A DNA stretch of 64,000 nucleotides from Undaria pinnatifida (Eukaryota > Sar > Phaeophyceae > Laminariales > Alariaceae): contig JABAKD010000023.1 of NCBI GenBank assembly GCA_012845835.1, positions 14,620,202-14,684,201 on the forward strand, given 5' to 3'. The position numbers and the translations under genes were made by a program. Below the pieces are notes generated by a model. That model was not told where the DNA came from. It ran no database searches and was given only the letters and a program-made list of their open reading frames with translations. The stretch's first letter is position 1, and every line of letters starts with the position of its first letter. Shown here one piece after another: positions 46,377 to 57,790 of the stretch.

Positions 46377-47930
46377 AGTAACGCTGAGCCAAGGAGCAAG
46401 AGAAGAGAGAGGCTGCCGACGACGCCAGTGTGGTGGAAGTGGTTATTGCTGGGCTGATCCTCACTAAATGCGGAGATCTGTGATGCAATTACCGTCACCC
46501 AAATGAACAGATTCCTCTCTCTCTTGCAGTAGTTCACAATTCAAGGCACCAGGTTATTTTTATCGTCCTTTTATTATTACTTCTGGTTGGATGAGATCGG
46601 GGGACGAGGTGCACTGACAGAGGGGGGGGGTGGTAACCCTGCTGCGCGGCGCACTCAGTTGTTCCGATTATACTCTTCCCTAAAGATGGTACTCAACGGG
46701 TGCCTCACCTTGCCTAACAAAGCTGTCCCGTGCGAGCAGTCTAGCTTCCAGACATCCTATACTAGCTTCTCATGTCTCCTGCTGGCAACGACTCTCAGAA
46801 TCAGCTCTATTCTTCAACGGTATCTACGAGAACACTGCTGTTCGATGGCCTACTGCTGTACAAGTTCCCACATACTCCTGGTAGATAATCTCTTTGTTCC
46901 GTGCTTACCGTAGCTCGGACTCCTTTCTACGCTCACTCAGGTTGTTGTACCGCCCCGTTTTACCGCATCTGTTACTCCTGTAATAAGAATTGGACTCCGC
47001 TCACGCAGTCTGGTGAATATCACTCGCGAGACTGCTGTATGCTCGCTAGCTGTCCAAACTCATTCCATACAATATCTGCAGGTTCTTCCATCTGACGAAA
47101 TAAATGCTTGTTCTAGCGTCGAGAACTGGTCAATAAATATGATTGATGGATCGTGTGTAATTGAGCATCCTTTCATCCTTCTTCACTGCTGTTGTCCGCC
47201 TACTAATCCGTCACATACTGACTGCTTTCGCCTGATACTCGCTTACATCAGTCTCACCCGACCCCGGTGGCTTGCCATATCGTGCATCGACTCGAGACGG
47301 GTCCAAACGACACCCAGCGAGCTTCTGACATGAAAGGGCAACCACGACAAAGCCCGGGAAATCTGCTCTCAAAACTTGCCGACCTTACAGCTACTTGTTG
47401 GCAATCAGTTCTGTACCAGGACTTTCATATCCTTCTCAACTTCTTCCTGGAATCCACGGAGTACCCAACGACGACCTTTCCACCTACCAAAAACCCCGTT
47501 ATTATTTCAGCTACCCAGATGGACCCATCTCCTGCTCCAAGATCTACCCACGACTACGAACGAACGTCAACTCCAACACCAGGTACTTGTATACATGTAG
47601 GTGTCTTAACCTTCCTTGGATCTATTCCGAACGTTAATTCTCAACTTACGTTATGATCTTTTGACTTTCTTTATCAAATTATCAATTGGCTTATGACTTA
47701 TTACCACACTCCTAGCCTATGATTGGCCCATTTGAGTATAATAACCGCTATTGGAAGATCCACAGAATTCGTATTGAAACCCTTGGCTCCCCAATATTTA
47801 AACCAAGTAACCTAGATTCCTTACTAAATCCAAGTGATTTCCCAATCTCACCACAACCACGACGGGAGCTTGAATCTTAACCCATGGGTTAAGAAATAGA
47901 ACCACAACCCAAACATCCAAGCCATGGAAA
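46377..47930. other. No supported feature
   Basis: Open frames here (for example 46,587-46,913 and 47,267-47,656, plus) lack recognisable motifs and are interrupted. Nothing RNA-like or repetitive stood out. Confidence 0.5.
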
Positions 47931-48199
47931 TGTGAAGTTAAGGGTGGTGACACAGAGTGCCCCCTGCTGATCTGCCAATTGAGCAGGTCCTCGGAGAGTA
48001 CTCACTTTCTTTTCCTTCGTAGAGACGTAGCTTTAGTCGTTTCCACCAGAGCCCCGGATAGCTTCTGAGATCGGAGGCTCGTGCCTCCGATCTATTTCCT
48101 AACTTTCCCCAATATAAAACGCCGACATTATCATACGAAACCCGTCCAAATGATCTCAAATTCGGATATTTATAGGACTTTCGTGGCCGTATCTTAACA
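47931..48199 (-). repeat. 269-bp LTR-like repeat, inverted copy of 12,061-12,329
   Basis: Same length and ends (minus strand TGTTAAGATACGG...TTCACA). The palindrome at 48,068-48,093 has one central mismatch relative to the other copy. No target duplication is apparent. Confidence 0.65.
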
Positions 48200-49095
48200 C
48201 TAGCCCACCCTGATTAGTCACGTATGCATAAATATGGGAGATTCGAGGAAACTCCGGTTCTACGAACTAGACCATGAGTCGAAGATGCGGCTCCTCAAGA
48301 CCCACTCGCCACACCTCTAACCGTCTGGCTATGGAGCCAGAAGCACGCGAAGAAAAGCAGTAGAAAGGGAAACGCAGACCCTACAACAAGGAAAAAAGCA
48401 CCCATCAAAAACCTGCGGTGTGCCGCCGGTGTGGCGGGGGGGGGCAGATAAGGCTCTAGAACCTGCCGCATGCCGCCGGTGTGGCGGGGGGGGTGGCAGG
48501 AAAGGTTCTACGGTATGCCAGCCACAGAAAAGGTACTATGGCGAGGCGAGCCCTCGTCGATATGGAGGGGAACACAGACGCTAATAGAAGGGAGAAGTCA
48601 TGCGAAAACCCCCCCGCAGGCCATCGGCAAGGAGGGGGTTAGACGAGAAAACGACAAATACCCGGGACGGAAGATGGCAACACTTACAGCCCCGCTAGGG
48701 GGGGTAGTGTTTAGACGAAAAAAAACGAAGTAGAAAAAATACAACACACAAAGATATAAGATGACACACAGACCCGTCAATAGCCCTGCACCACGTTGCG
48801 CGCGAACAGGGTACCCTGGTCGCCCCCCGGCTCTGGGCTGAGGAGGGCGTCGGCAGGGCGAAATTGAACAATGACGAAAAAGCGACAGCCCTGCGCCTCA
48901 GATAGCGGCGTTTTACCCGAACCCTGACCCGGCACTGAGCAGGGGGTTCGGCAGGGCAAAACAAAAAGTTAATGGAAGAACCGCCCCAAAACCCGACGAA
49001 GATCCTCAGGACACTACGAACAACCCAAAGACAAAGACGCAAAACTCATAACCCCAAAATTGAAGAACTATCGAGGAGCGGTGGCGGCTTGGAAG
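48200..49095. other. Noncoding, with a G-rich duplication
   Basis: Two copies of a CCGCCGGTGTGGCGGGGG unit occur at about 48,423 and 48,474. Two GGCAGGGC(A/G)AAA blocks lie near 48,860 and 48,950. This is where the 3' end or LTR of the Ty3-type element should lie, but I could not define one. Confidence 0.5.
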
Positions 49096-49764
49096 TCAAC
49101 TAGCCACGGCCGCGCCTCGAGATTCGTGTACGTTACGTTGGATTCCCCGAGGAAACGCACTGGCGATGTGAACTTGCAAGCACCAAGAGCTCCGTACGGC
49201 TCCCGTCGAAGTCGTGTAGCGCGCCGGGGAAAGAGGAAGTTTAATCGGTCCCGGGTCGTCCAGAAATCAGACCAGGTATACCTTGTCCTCGGTAGCGCTC
49301 GCGCTGATTTTTCCAAGCCACCATAACCCATCGTCTCCCTTGTATCAAAAGTGGGCTCCCTTAGGGAGTGCTGTGTCGTGGTAGGGACGGAGCCAATCGG
49401 CGCGGTGAACACAGGCGTAGCCCGGCGCTTGGAAACGTTCCTCGTTGTTGCGGGAGAGCTCGAGGTGTGCCGCCCCGATCCGCATTCGGCGGTAGAGGCG
49501 GTTGGTTTGGCGGTGCTGGTCCGGAGTTCCGGCCCAATAACGCAAGATGTGGGAGCGGGAGAGGTGAAGGTCCATTTCCGCTCCCAGGAAGATTCGGAGA
49601 GTCCCGCCCAATGCGTCTTGTATAGCACCGCGATGACGCCACGCTCGCCCCCGTACCGACTGATGACCATTGATCTCCTCCACCTCCAGCCGTTGGAGAG
49701 GAGTCGAAACGTCGTCGTGAGTGACGTGGTACGGCGGGGACTTCTTGGAAAATTTGTTGAGCAC
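49096..49764 (-). pseudogene. Chromodomain-like and C-terminal tail of the integrase polyprotein
   Basis: Two frames share this stretch. One gives YKTHWAGLSESSWER, the aromatic and Trp pattern of a chromodomain that would direct integration to modified chromatin. The other continues with YWAGTPDQHRQTNR and later DWLRPYHD. Reading on past 49,345, the same frame gives YKGDDGLWWLGKI and VRFLDDPGPIKL-like text of a Tudor-like tail, interrupted by two TGA codons where Trp and Arg would be expected. At least two frameshifts. Function is lost in this copy. Confidence 0.7.
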
Positions 49765-49767
49765 GTA

Positions 49768-51010
49768 CTATGTCAGCCCCGCCGGTAGATATTTGGGCAT
49801 GTCCTCGCTGTCGTGGGGGTTGGCACAGGGTTTGCAGCGCTCGATGACCACACGCCGACGAGCGTCCGAACCAGGCAGATCGAAAGGGAGATCCAAATAG
49901 AGGAGGTTGCTCCCGAGCGGCGAGCCGTCCGGGGTCTCGGCGGCGGAGCAGGGACCGACGGCCAGGACCTTGTACGGGCCCGTCCAGTTAAGCGCGAGTT
50001 TGGCCTTGAGTACCTTGGCGTCGGTGTTCGCCTTCACACCCTGGTGGATGGTAAAGGCAGAATTGTATACCCATGCCCAACCATCCACAGTGAAGTTAGG
50101 TGCTGGACGCAGCGCGTCGGCGAGGGCGGCGTTTCTGCGGTTAACACGGGAAACGGTGAGGACGCGGTGTGCGCGGACAATGTCGTTCGCGCGCTTTTGC
50201 CGGTCGGCGGCCAAGTCGCAATAGGCCAGGTGATCACGGGCCAGGCTCTGGTGCCTCAAGACACCAGTGCGGCCGAAAACCGTCAGGGGAAGCCGTGAGA
50301 GTCTGCCCATGTGGACCTCGTTGGGCGCCAGACCCGTCGCCGCGCTGACGGAGTTGTTGTAAGCGAATTCAACATGGGGCAGATGCAAGTCCCAATCGTC
50401 TTGTCGCTCGTTGATGGCCATAGCCAGCATTTTTGCCATAGTGTGATTTACCCGCTCAACGCCCCCGTTACAGTTCGGATGATAAGAGCCTGTAGCAAGC
50501 TTGTGCACACCAACAGCTGATATACAGCTTGTGAAAGCTTGGAGCAGAACTGCAGTCGCTTGTCCGAGAGTATGGTGCGCGGGCACCCCCACAAGGGGAT
50601 GTATTGGTTCACCAGGATATTGGCTGTACCCTCCGCGGTGAACTCAGCGGCAGTGACGGGGAACATGTCGGCCCAACGACTGAAGCGATCGGTCAACAGC
50701 AGGATGTAGATGTTGCCTCCTGGTGTGACCGGAAGGGGGCCGAAGTAGTCAACACTGACGGCGACACCTGGACCTTCCGGCAGAGGCATTGTGATGATGG
50801 GCCAGCGGACAGTCAGCCGTGGGGTTTTCCGCGCCTGGCACTTCAAGCAGTGGCGAAGCCACCACCGGGTGCGCACATTCATGCCAATCCACCAATGAAA
50901 CGCTCCAGCATGCGCAACGTGCGCGTGGTGTCAAGGTGACAAGAGGCCGTCGAGTGACAAGCTTGCATGATCCAAGGGCGCATAAGCAAGGGAACGTAGA
51001 TGTGAGCTGG
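49768..51010 (-). pseudogene. Ty3-type integrase
   Basis: From 51,010: an H2C2 zinc-binding domain (ACHSTASCH, then HCLKCQARK), the catalytic core with Asp in VSVDYFGPLP and Asp in RTILSDKRLQF, then Glu in NGGVERVNHTM after a frame change. All three catalytic acids survive. Frameshifts occur near 50,905 and 50,515. The C-terminal SH3-like part follows (DGWAWVYN, LNWTGPYKVL). The enzyme inserts cDNA into the genome. The 274-codon open piece 49,768-50,592 is the longest intact part. Confidence 0.92.
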
Positions 51011-52480
51011 CTCGTCGTTTAGCAGGCAAGCAACTCGCCCCACAGAGTTGGGTTTGTCAGACCTTGTTGGTAGCAGTGTCGGGTTACGGATGAGTAGGAC
51101 GATATCGTCGTCGGTTGTATGTAGTCGACCCTTGCCCGCCAGCTCCTAGATGTCTGAGAGAGATGGACGATTGTGCGAGAGCTAGCACGCCAAAACGTCG
51201 GGCGGCAGGACCGATGGCCGGCGGTAGAAACGTAACGCATCATGGTGTGGCACGTCGGCTCAGCGTGCTGCTCTCGCTTCCAATCGTCATGTGAATAACG
51301 CGCGACGGAATCAGCGAACCGCAATTCAGCAGCGTTGCCGAGGGCGTCCGACCTTGTATATGCAGTCGGCGTGTCACCAGGAGAAGGCGCGAGCCGTAAG
51401 AGAGGAGTTCCCATATAGGCTCTACGTGGTCGCGGTCGAACGGTAGTGGCACCGTGCGGACTGGCGAGTCGGCAAGAGTAGGGCTCGCGGCGGAGGGCGG
51501 AACCGGCCGCGGCCGTGGGACTCGCGACGGAGTTGTACCTCGTCTGGAAGATGGCCGAGGGGCCCCGCCGGGCCCGAATCCATAATCTACAGCGGGGGTG
51601 CATTACCCGTTGTTGTCGCTGTTCGTCGGCGCGTCGTCGACGACGGAGGGGCTGGAGTGCCAAGCATGGCGGAGACGGACACAGTCGAGCCGGTGGTCGC
51701 GGCGGGGGCCGTCTCCTGTGTAGAACTCCGAGATAGATAAGTCGGCTGTGCGCTGGGCGTCGCTGCAGCCAGGGCTTTTGCGGAGCCCGTGCCGCCCTCG
51801 ATGGGTATGGCAAAAACCGAAGCGAAAACGGTGTCAGCGGCAGGCGAAATCGACCCGCGGCCGCTACAGCCTTTGGTAGTGGCAACGGAGGCAGAAACAC
51901 GAGCAACGAATCTCCCCGGGGAAGCAGAAAGGCCGTCAATCCTTATACGTGGCTCGTGTGTGCGCAAATCGTGAAATGCGGTAGAAGTGACAGGGAGCCC
52001 ACCCAAGGCAGCATGTTCAGTGCGGGGCACGAGCCAACCCAAGACAGTGCTTTCGGCGAGGGGTTCAAGTCCACCCAAAGCAGTGCGTTCGGTGTGGGGC
52101 ACGAGCCCACCCAAGACAGTGTTTTCGGCGAGGGGCGCGAGTCCACCCGAAAACGACCCCTGGGATCGGCGAAGAGGGAGAGCGCAGCCCGCGGGTACGT
52201 AGGAGGTAGATACCGCTTTCTCCAACGGGGTTGGGGATTGTCAACCCCACGGGGTTGAAGTTTGTTAAGCCACTGCGGTCGAACTCCGTAGCAGGCTCTG
52301 GAAAACGGGCCGGAAAAATCGACGATGCCGTTGGCGCTGCCTTTGCGGTACTCGAGTGTGCAATCGAACGCGGTGACGAACTCAAGCTACCGCCGGACTC
52401 GTGCATTGAGGGTTCCCACTTTGCCAGTGCTCGCCTGTGTCTTGTGGCCGGAGGATATGCGGAACTTTGTTCTCCACAGT
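51011..52480 (-). pseudogene. Pre-integrase region and repeat-rich spacer of the Ty3-type element
   Basis: Just upstream of integrase the text ELRFADSVARYSHDDWKREQ looks like the connection into the integrase zinc domain. Beyond it lies an Ala/Pro/Thr-rich stretch. At 51,990-52,160 a ~30-60-bp repeat (GAGCCCACCCAAGACAGTG-like) encodes GGLxPLAExTVLGGLVP units. No RT motif (no YxDD-like box) was found. Confidence 0.6.
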
Positions 52481-52869
52481 ACCCTCAGAGGTGTTTGGGA
52501 GCCCAAACAATGCTGCTGGTCCCCAAATCTAGAGGAGTCCAATGCCTCTCCGAGTCGAGCGTTGCTCGACTGATATACGCGATTTTCATTGTGAACGAAA
52601 CGTCGTCAAGCGTTACAGTACCCTCGACAAAACAGGGGCCGTATTCTGACAGTGCAAAGTCAGGGGCGACGCCAGAAGGTATCTCCAAACCTCCACGGCT
52701 TTTAATTGGCCAACGCGCCCGACAAATAGGTCGGAAACGCCGAAGGGGAAGTTTTGCGAGCGCTGGCCGCTGTTAACGGCCCGGTTGCGGCGCGGACGGG
52801 GTTTTTTTGTTCTTGCATGCGCAGTGCAGGTGCGGAACCGACTAGGGGAGGCCGGGTGCCCCGACCCGG

Positions 52870-53390
52870 TCTCATTGTCGGGAATAGCTTCGCGAACGGC
52901 AGAACGTGCCTCATTGAGCAAGTTTTCCCTCTCCCCTGGCATGGGTTATTGGCCCTGGGACCATCCGCCCGGAGAACAATGCCCCACACTGGGTCCAGAG
53001 GACTGGATTAAGCCAGAAGCTTGTTGTCAGAGCTCAAAAGGTGTTTTTTTTACGGCTGGATTCTGCGTGAAATTGGCGTAGGTGCCAGATAACACGGCGT
53101 TTTGCTTCTCCCTGTCCCCAACAGCGGAGTCAAAGTTGCGCACGCCTCGACCGATGCGTTTGCGTGTGCTTGGACGAGGCGACGACATAATGAGCCCCAC
53201 TGCTCGATGGTCTAGGAAAAGCTTGGTATTTTCGGCCATCATGTCCTGCTCCGCGCAAGAATATGGCACGTCGTCCACGGCAAACGACGAAGAGGACCAC
53301 GGTGGAAAATAGGATGGGGGCTGCCAGAATAACACCACTTTGTCTGTGGAGCATTCGAGAGAAGGGTCAAAAGCCGTGTTGGAATTTGGG
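52870..53390 (-). pseudogene. NADAR (DUF1768, YbiA-like) domain, broken
   Basis: On the minus strand from ~53,390: DKVVLFWQPPSYF, then FAVDDVPYSCAEQDMMAE, KRIGRGVRNFD, ANFTQNP, then in the next frame LLSSDNKLLA and SSPLDPVWGI, and after another shift ENLLNEARSAVREAI. These are the NADAR signatures in order and spacing: the Tyr-x-(S/C)-(V/A)-E-(H/Q) block, the Lys-x-x-Gly-Arg block, F-x-Q-N-P, WGI and the final N-x-L-x(6)-R. Length ~150 residues fits. Breaks: frameshift near 53,043, a TAA where Glu is usual before SSPLD, frameshift near 52,935, and Gly replacing the usual Trp after FDSAV. Family members act on ADP-ribose-linked or related nucleosides; its role here is unknown. Confidence 0.8.
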
Positions 53391-53960
53391 TCTGCAATGT
53401 CCCCGTTCGGAAACGCCAGGCCTCGGGAGCACGACGCGAATCCGAACCAGTGGTATCTCGCCTCGGGTCTTTCTTCGCTCGTTGGCGGAAAAGCGCGAGA
53501 ATCCGCTCTAACTGCGCCCGAAAAATGGCAAAAACCGACGGTGCCAGTCCGTCGGTAGCCTCGTTGGACATTTGTGGGTCTGCAATTTCCCCTTTGGGGA
53601 ACACCAGTCCTCGGCTACTTGGGCCTGTAATGTCCCCTTGCGGGAGCACCAGGCCTCGGGAGCAACATGCGAGTCCGAACCTGGGGTTTCTCGCCTCGGG
53701 TCCTCCTCACTCGCTGGCGGAAACTCGTAAGAAGCCGCCCTCATTGCACCCGAAAACGAGTCCAACACCGACGGTGCCAACCCGTCGGTAGTCTCGTTGG
53801 GCATTTGGGTCTGCATTGCCCCCGTCTGGGAACACCAGTCCTCGGCTCTTTGGGCCTGTAGTGCCCCACTCAGGAACACCAGGCCTCGAGAGCACGACGC
53901 GAGTCCGAATCCACGGTTCCTCGCGTCGTGGCCTCTTCGCTTTTTGGCGTACAATCGCAA
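53390..53960 (-). repeat. ~240-bp tandem repeats within the Ty3-type element
   Basis: Two to three imperfect units contain CCAGGCCTCGGGAGCA-type sequence, GAAAA.GG..AAAACCGACGGTGCC and CGTTGG(A/G)CATTTG. They encode, in shifting frames, a repeated module with SRGLVFP and GLAPSVFA. Composition is biased. No domain is recognised. Confidence 0.75.
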
Positions 53961-55296
53961 AAAAACTGCTCTAACTGCGCCCGAAGGGGCAGGGGCTTTG
54001 AGCTGTTTCTGCTTGACAAGGGGCGCGATTCTTCCGTAAAATTACGGGAATAGCGTCCAGCTGATCAGGCTGGAGGCCGTGGAGTCACCACTGGCCCGTC
54101 GCGCAGTGTCGGATCTTCTTCCTGTGCCACTGGAGCAGACGTAGCCTGAAACACGTGGGTTAGCGTGTTAAAAGACGAAGCAGGGTCCGTAAACCCTGTG
54201 GGCGTCTTCTGGAGCGAGGCTCGGGGAAGTGGCAATATTGTTTTTACCCGAGGAGGCTCTTTTCCGTCATGCATCTTGGAGAAGGGAGACGAGGTAGCTA
54301 ATCTTGTCGACTCCTCCTTGATGGAAAAAAGGACAGAGCGCCCGCTGTTATGGCGAGCAAACACCGGATCGAGCCTCGCAAAGATCTCGGTGCTTTAGTG
54401 TTGGCCTTCCCACACCTCAAATCGACCGCCACCTCGTGGTCAGAAAAAGTGTTTCGAGGGTCGACCGTCCCACACGTCAAACCGACCGCCACTGCCTGAT
54501 CAGGGAGAGGGGGGCTGAACACATACGCGTAAAAAGGCGACACGCCGTCACCTCAGCTATATTGTTGCGCGACGCGTGCCTGGGGGGGGAGAGCGCGAAA
54601 CGCAGGCTCCCGTGCCATGGTTGATGGGGGCGGCGTTTGGAGCGCGTACCCCCATTGCTGAGTGCATGCCGCGGCTGAGGCAAACAGCGCTGGAAGCGTG
54701 GTTCACGTCGCTGAACTCAGCCCATGATCGAGGGGAACGTCGCTGGAAGCGCGCGTTCTCGCCGTCGAGAATAAAGAAAGAATAAAAAAAGTACCTGGCT
54801 GGAGGAAACCACGCTTGAAGCGCTAGTTTCCGACGCCGGTACTACGCCGTGAGAATCGTCCGCAGACGGCGTAGGAGCCCGTGGGCTCTTGACAGAGGCA
54901 ATCTGTGCTGCGTTACTGGACAGACTAGCAACAGAACACGAGCATATTCTGAAAGCAAATCGGTACCCCCCGACAGTGTTGTCGTTGGTGCCGTACCGCT
55001 GTCGAGCTGTCGATTGCCGTTACGGAATGTGCCAGGTTGGCACTCGATGGTATTTTCGCCCGGGTTGTGGGCGGCTCCAAAGCACATTCGAGGAGCAGGA
55101 GCGGGGGCAGAAGAGGCGGGCGAGCGCAGGATACCACCATAGTGATCCGACGTGTATGTGGTATCGTTGTGACAGTTTACCTGGCCCTGATCCTGAAAGA
55201 TGGCGACGATTGACCTGAAAGATGGCGACGATTTTTCTTGTGGTTGTTCGGGCAAGAAGATTTGTCGTCTCGGCGGTAGCAGACCATGCGTGTTTG
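53961..55296 (-). pseudogene. Gag-to-NADAR spacer, unassigned
   Basis: Frames at 54,065-54,364, 54,298-54,543 and 54,842-55,300 show low-complexity text and a ~60-bp internal repeat near 54,410-54,500 (CAAATCGACCGCCACC / CAAACCGACCGCCACT). No protease or RT motif is recognised. Confidence 0.45.
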
Positions 55297-55653
55297 TCAA
55301 CGTCGGTGTGCGTCATCGTCGCCAAGTTGGCCAAGTTCAGGGTTCAAGCAGTCACTCGGAGTAATGAAAGGATGCCTACAATGCTTGAAGGAATGGTTGT
55401 CTTTGTGGCAGTTGAGGCAAAGCCCCCGGTTTTCTCGGAGGGCATCAGCGCGAGGTGAAAGGAGGCCGCTCCAAAGGGGAGGGTCGTCTGTCTTAAACGA
55501 GGCCGTAACGGCAAAAACTTCTGCAGAATGATGCTCTTCTAGTGGCAAGCAGTTTGATGTGTGGTCAAGCCAAGGGTCAGATGAATCATCGATGGGCGGG
55601 ACAGTTGAATAATGGCTCGATCCCGTCTGCCACGAAAGCGACTGGGACGGCAC
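55297..55653 (-). pseudogene. Gag zinc-knuckle segment of the Ty3-type element
   Basis: CLNCHKDNHSFKHC at residues 79-92 of this frame (nt 55,378-55,419) is a canonical C-x2-C-x4-H-x4-C nucleocapsid knuckle, which binds element RNA in the particle. The upstream part is Ser/Asp-rich. The frame closes at 55,297. Confidence 0.85.
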
Positions 55654-55773
55654 TCGGCCCTGACCGCGCCCATGATCGGCGGGCCGAGGCCCCGACGGGG
55701 CGGAAGACCGCGCTCCCGTCGAAGAAACAGGGAGAGAGAAAAAAATGTTTCGCCGTTGACGGCAGGTGTCTAA

Positions 55774-57411
55774 TTAGTCACTAAAAGCCCGCCACATAGC
55801 ATCCAACCAGGCGTATGGCCGCGGGTCCGTTGCCTTCGAACCAGGGTACAACGCGGGCAGGAGAGCCGGAAATTGCTCATTCGCCGCCACCCGAACCACC
55901 TCCAACACCACATCCGTCCCCGGAGACAAAACACGCTCACTCCCCGTAGCGGTCGGCACAAGCACGCGAAACTCCTCACTGAATTCAGAAAAAGGCATGC
56001 CGTTACACATTCCAAAAGTATGCAACTTAGTGCAGCCCTCCTCCGTGTCAACCCCGTCGAAACGCAACATCAGCAGACGCAACATGAGGGTGAAAGCCTC
56101 AGGCCCAGATGCTCCTCCTGCCATGTCTCTTGACACCTCTTGTCTGCTACCACGGCCACCTCGCTGTGGTCGTCTGCGCTCGAGAACGAAAACGAGCGGG
56201 AGGAGGTTGACGAGCCGTCCCACGTTGAACGTTCCTCTCGCGCCATTCCTCATCCAGAGCTGCAGCCATTGCCCTGGTCGTTGGACCAAAGTTGCCCCCT
56301 CGGCGGCGCCCTCACGCACACCAGCACCCGATGCGCTGTCACCCCACGCGGCGGTGGTTGTGGTCGCCACCCCCACCATTTTTGCCGCCACCCCCACAGT
56401 TGCGGTCACCGCGGGCGCGACTGTCGCTGCGTCGCTGTTTCCCCCGGTTTCGTTTTGCCAACTCTTCCTCCAGGGTTCGGCCAAACGACAGGGTCGAGGT
56501 CCTCGTCGTGGGCTATCAGCAAGGCCTTGACGAGGGCAAGGGTCGGGGCGGCTCCCGTCTGTCTAGCATAGGGCGTACAATCCACGCGAGTCCAGGCCGC
56601 TTCCACTGAAAGGACGTCCGCTTGCCGCGACACCGGCCTCTCTGACGACAGGAGGTTGCACGCCGTTTCCACCACCGCGGTCGCCAACGCTGAGGAGAAG
56701 TCTACCCTCGGTGCAGACGCCATGCACGCGACGATGCCCTTGATTAAGGCGTCGTTCCCGGGTCGTGGTCGCTGGGATGCGACACCCTGCGGGCGCGACG
56801 AAGGCGAGGGGGCCGCGGTAGCTCCCGCCGCAGCCGACGCAACTGATTGGGCGAGGGCTTGTTGCGCCCTCTTCGCTACCAGGGACGCCTCCCGCGCAGC
56901 GGTCTTAGCCTGCTCGATATCTTCGTCAAACCGACGTCGGCGTGCCATCGTCTGGTTGGCGTCGTCGAGCGCCCGCTGGGCCCGCGCCGCCGCGTATGCC
57001 AAGTCTAAGGGGGCGGCATGGGCGCCCCAGTCCCGGGAGCTCTGGGGGTGGCGCTCTGTCGAGCGCGGAGAGGCCAGGTGGCGGCGGTGGTGCCCTGTCG
57101 AGCGCGGGGGGGGCAGCTGGTGGTGCTTCCCCGGGGCTGGCGAGAGCTGGCGTCGAGACGCCCCCGAGTCTGGTGGGGGTTAGTCCATCTTCTCTGCGCG
57201 AACCGGCGAGTCGACCCACTTGGTTGGTGGGTCCAGGTGGAGGTATGGTGCTCCGTCTTCTGTCTCGTCACCGGAACCCGCCTCCGGTATTTCCCCCCTT
57301 TTCGAGTCGCGGGATCTCGAGCGAGCTCTCCCTGTCTCGTGAGCTTCCAGGTTGGGGTGCGTGGAAGACCTCAGCCTGCCCCGAGTAGCCCGCTTCCTCA
57401 CTGGTAGACAT
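55774..57411 (-). pseudogene. Gag matrix/capsid region of the Ty3-type element
   Basis: A likely start ATG lies at 57,409-57,411 (MSTSEEAGYSGQAEV). Pro-rich text follows (57,220-57,000), then an Ala/Arg/Gln-rich predicted coiled coil (56,995-56,830) and a capsid-like segment near 55,990-55,780 (GMPFSEFSEEFRVLV, VVLEVVRVAANEQFPALLPALYPG). Several frame changes separate these parts. The text fits Gag by position upstream of the zinc knuckle; the capsid fold itself is inferred. Confidence 0.65.
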
Positions 57412-57600
57412 GTTGCTTGTTGTCTGTAGGGAGGGCAGCGGAAGCAGGGGGTGTAGAGGAAGGTGGCGGGATGGGAACGACGCGTAAATAAGCTATGGAG
57501 GCAGATGTATTGTTGTGGTGTCCCTGCTGCAAGTAGCGGTATATCCGTGTTTCAGCAAACAGCAAGACATGGGCCTCGACTCCGTCCAGCATCAGTGATG

Positions 57601-57769
57601 GTAGCAGCCACGCCAACTAGCCGTAAAAAAAAATTAGTACAGCAGTAAGAAGGGTACCATCCACCAAAACCGAAACGTAAGAGCAGCGCCCAGTCTGACC
57701 GTAGGGTATATGGGTAACGCCCCCACGAATCGCAGTAAAAACAGCCAAAAATGGGCAGCACTGACCCTA
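57601..57769 (-). repeat. Satellite-related segment, inverted copy of 15,796-15,960
   Basis: Begins GTAGCAGCCACGCCAACTAG, the exact reverse complement of the end at 15,960, and matches at roughly 90% to about 57,769. It lies 190 bp upstream of the Gag start and may have been inserted into, or joined to, the element's leader. Confidence 0.85.
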
Positions 57770-57790
57770 AAGCGGAATTCATAGCTTTTT

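Larger units (their letters stand above)
49096..57411 (-). mobile_element. Ty3/gypsy-type retroelement, decayed, carrying a NADAR domain
   Basis: On the minus strand the order is: Gag with zinc knuckle (57,411-55,300), a long repeat-rich interval containing a NADAR domain (55,300-51,500), integrase (51,100-49,770), chromodomain-like tail (49,764-49,096). Integrase at the far 3' end with a chromodomain is the Ty3/chromovirus arrangement. I found no reverse transcriptase or RNase H blocks between Gag and integrase, and no LTR pair. It is probably an internally deleted or chimeric copy. Frameshifts and stops occur throughout. Confidence 0.8.
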
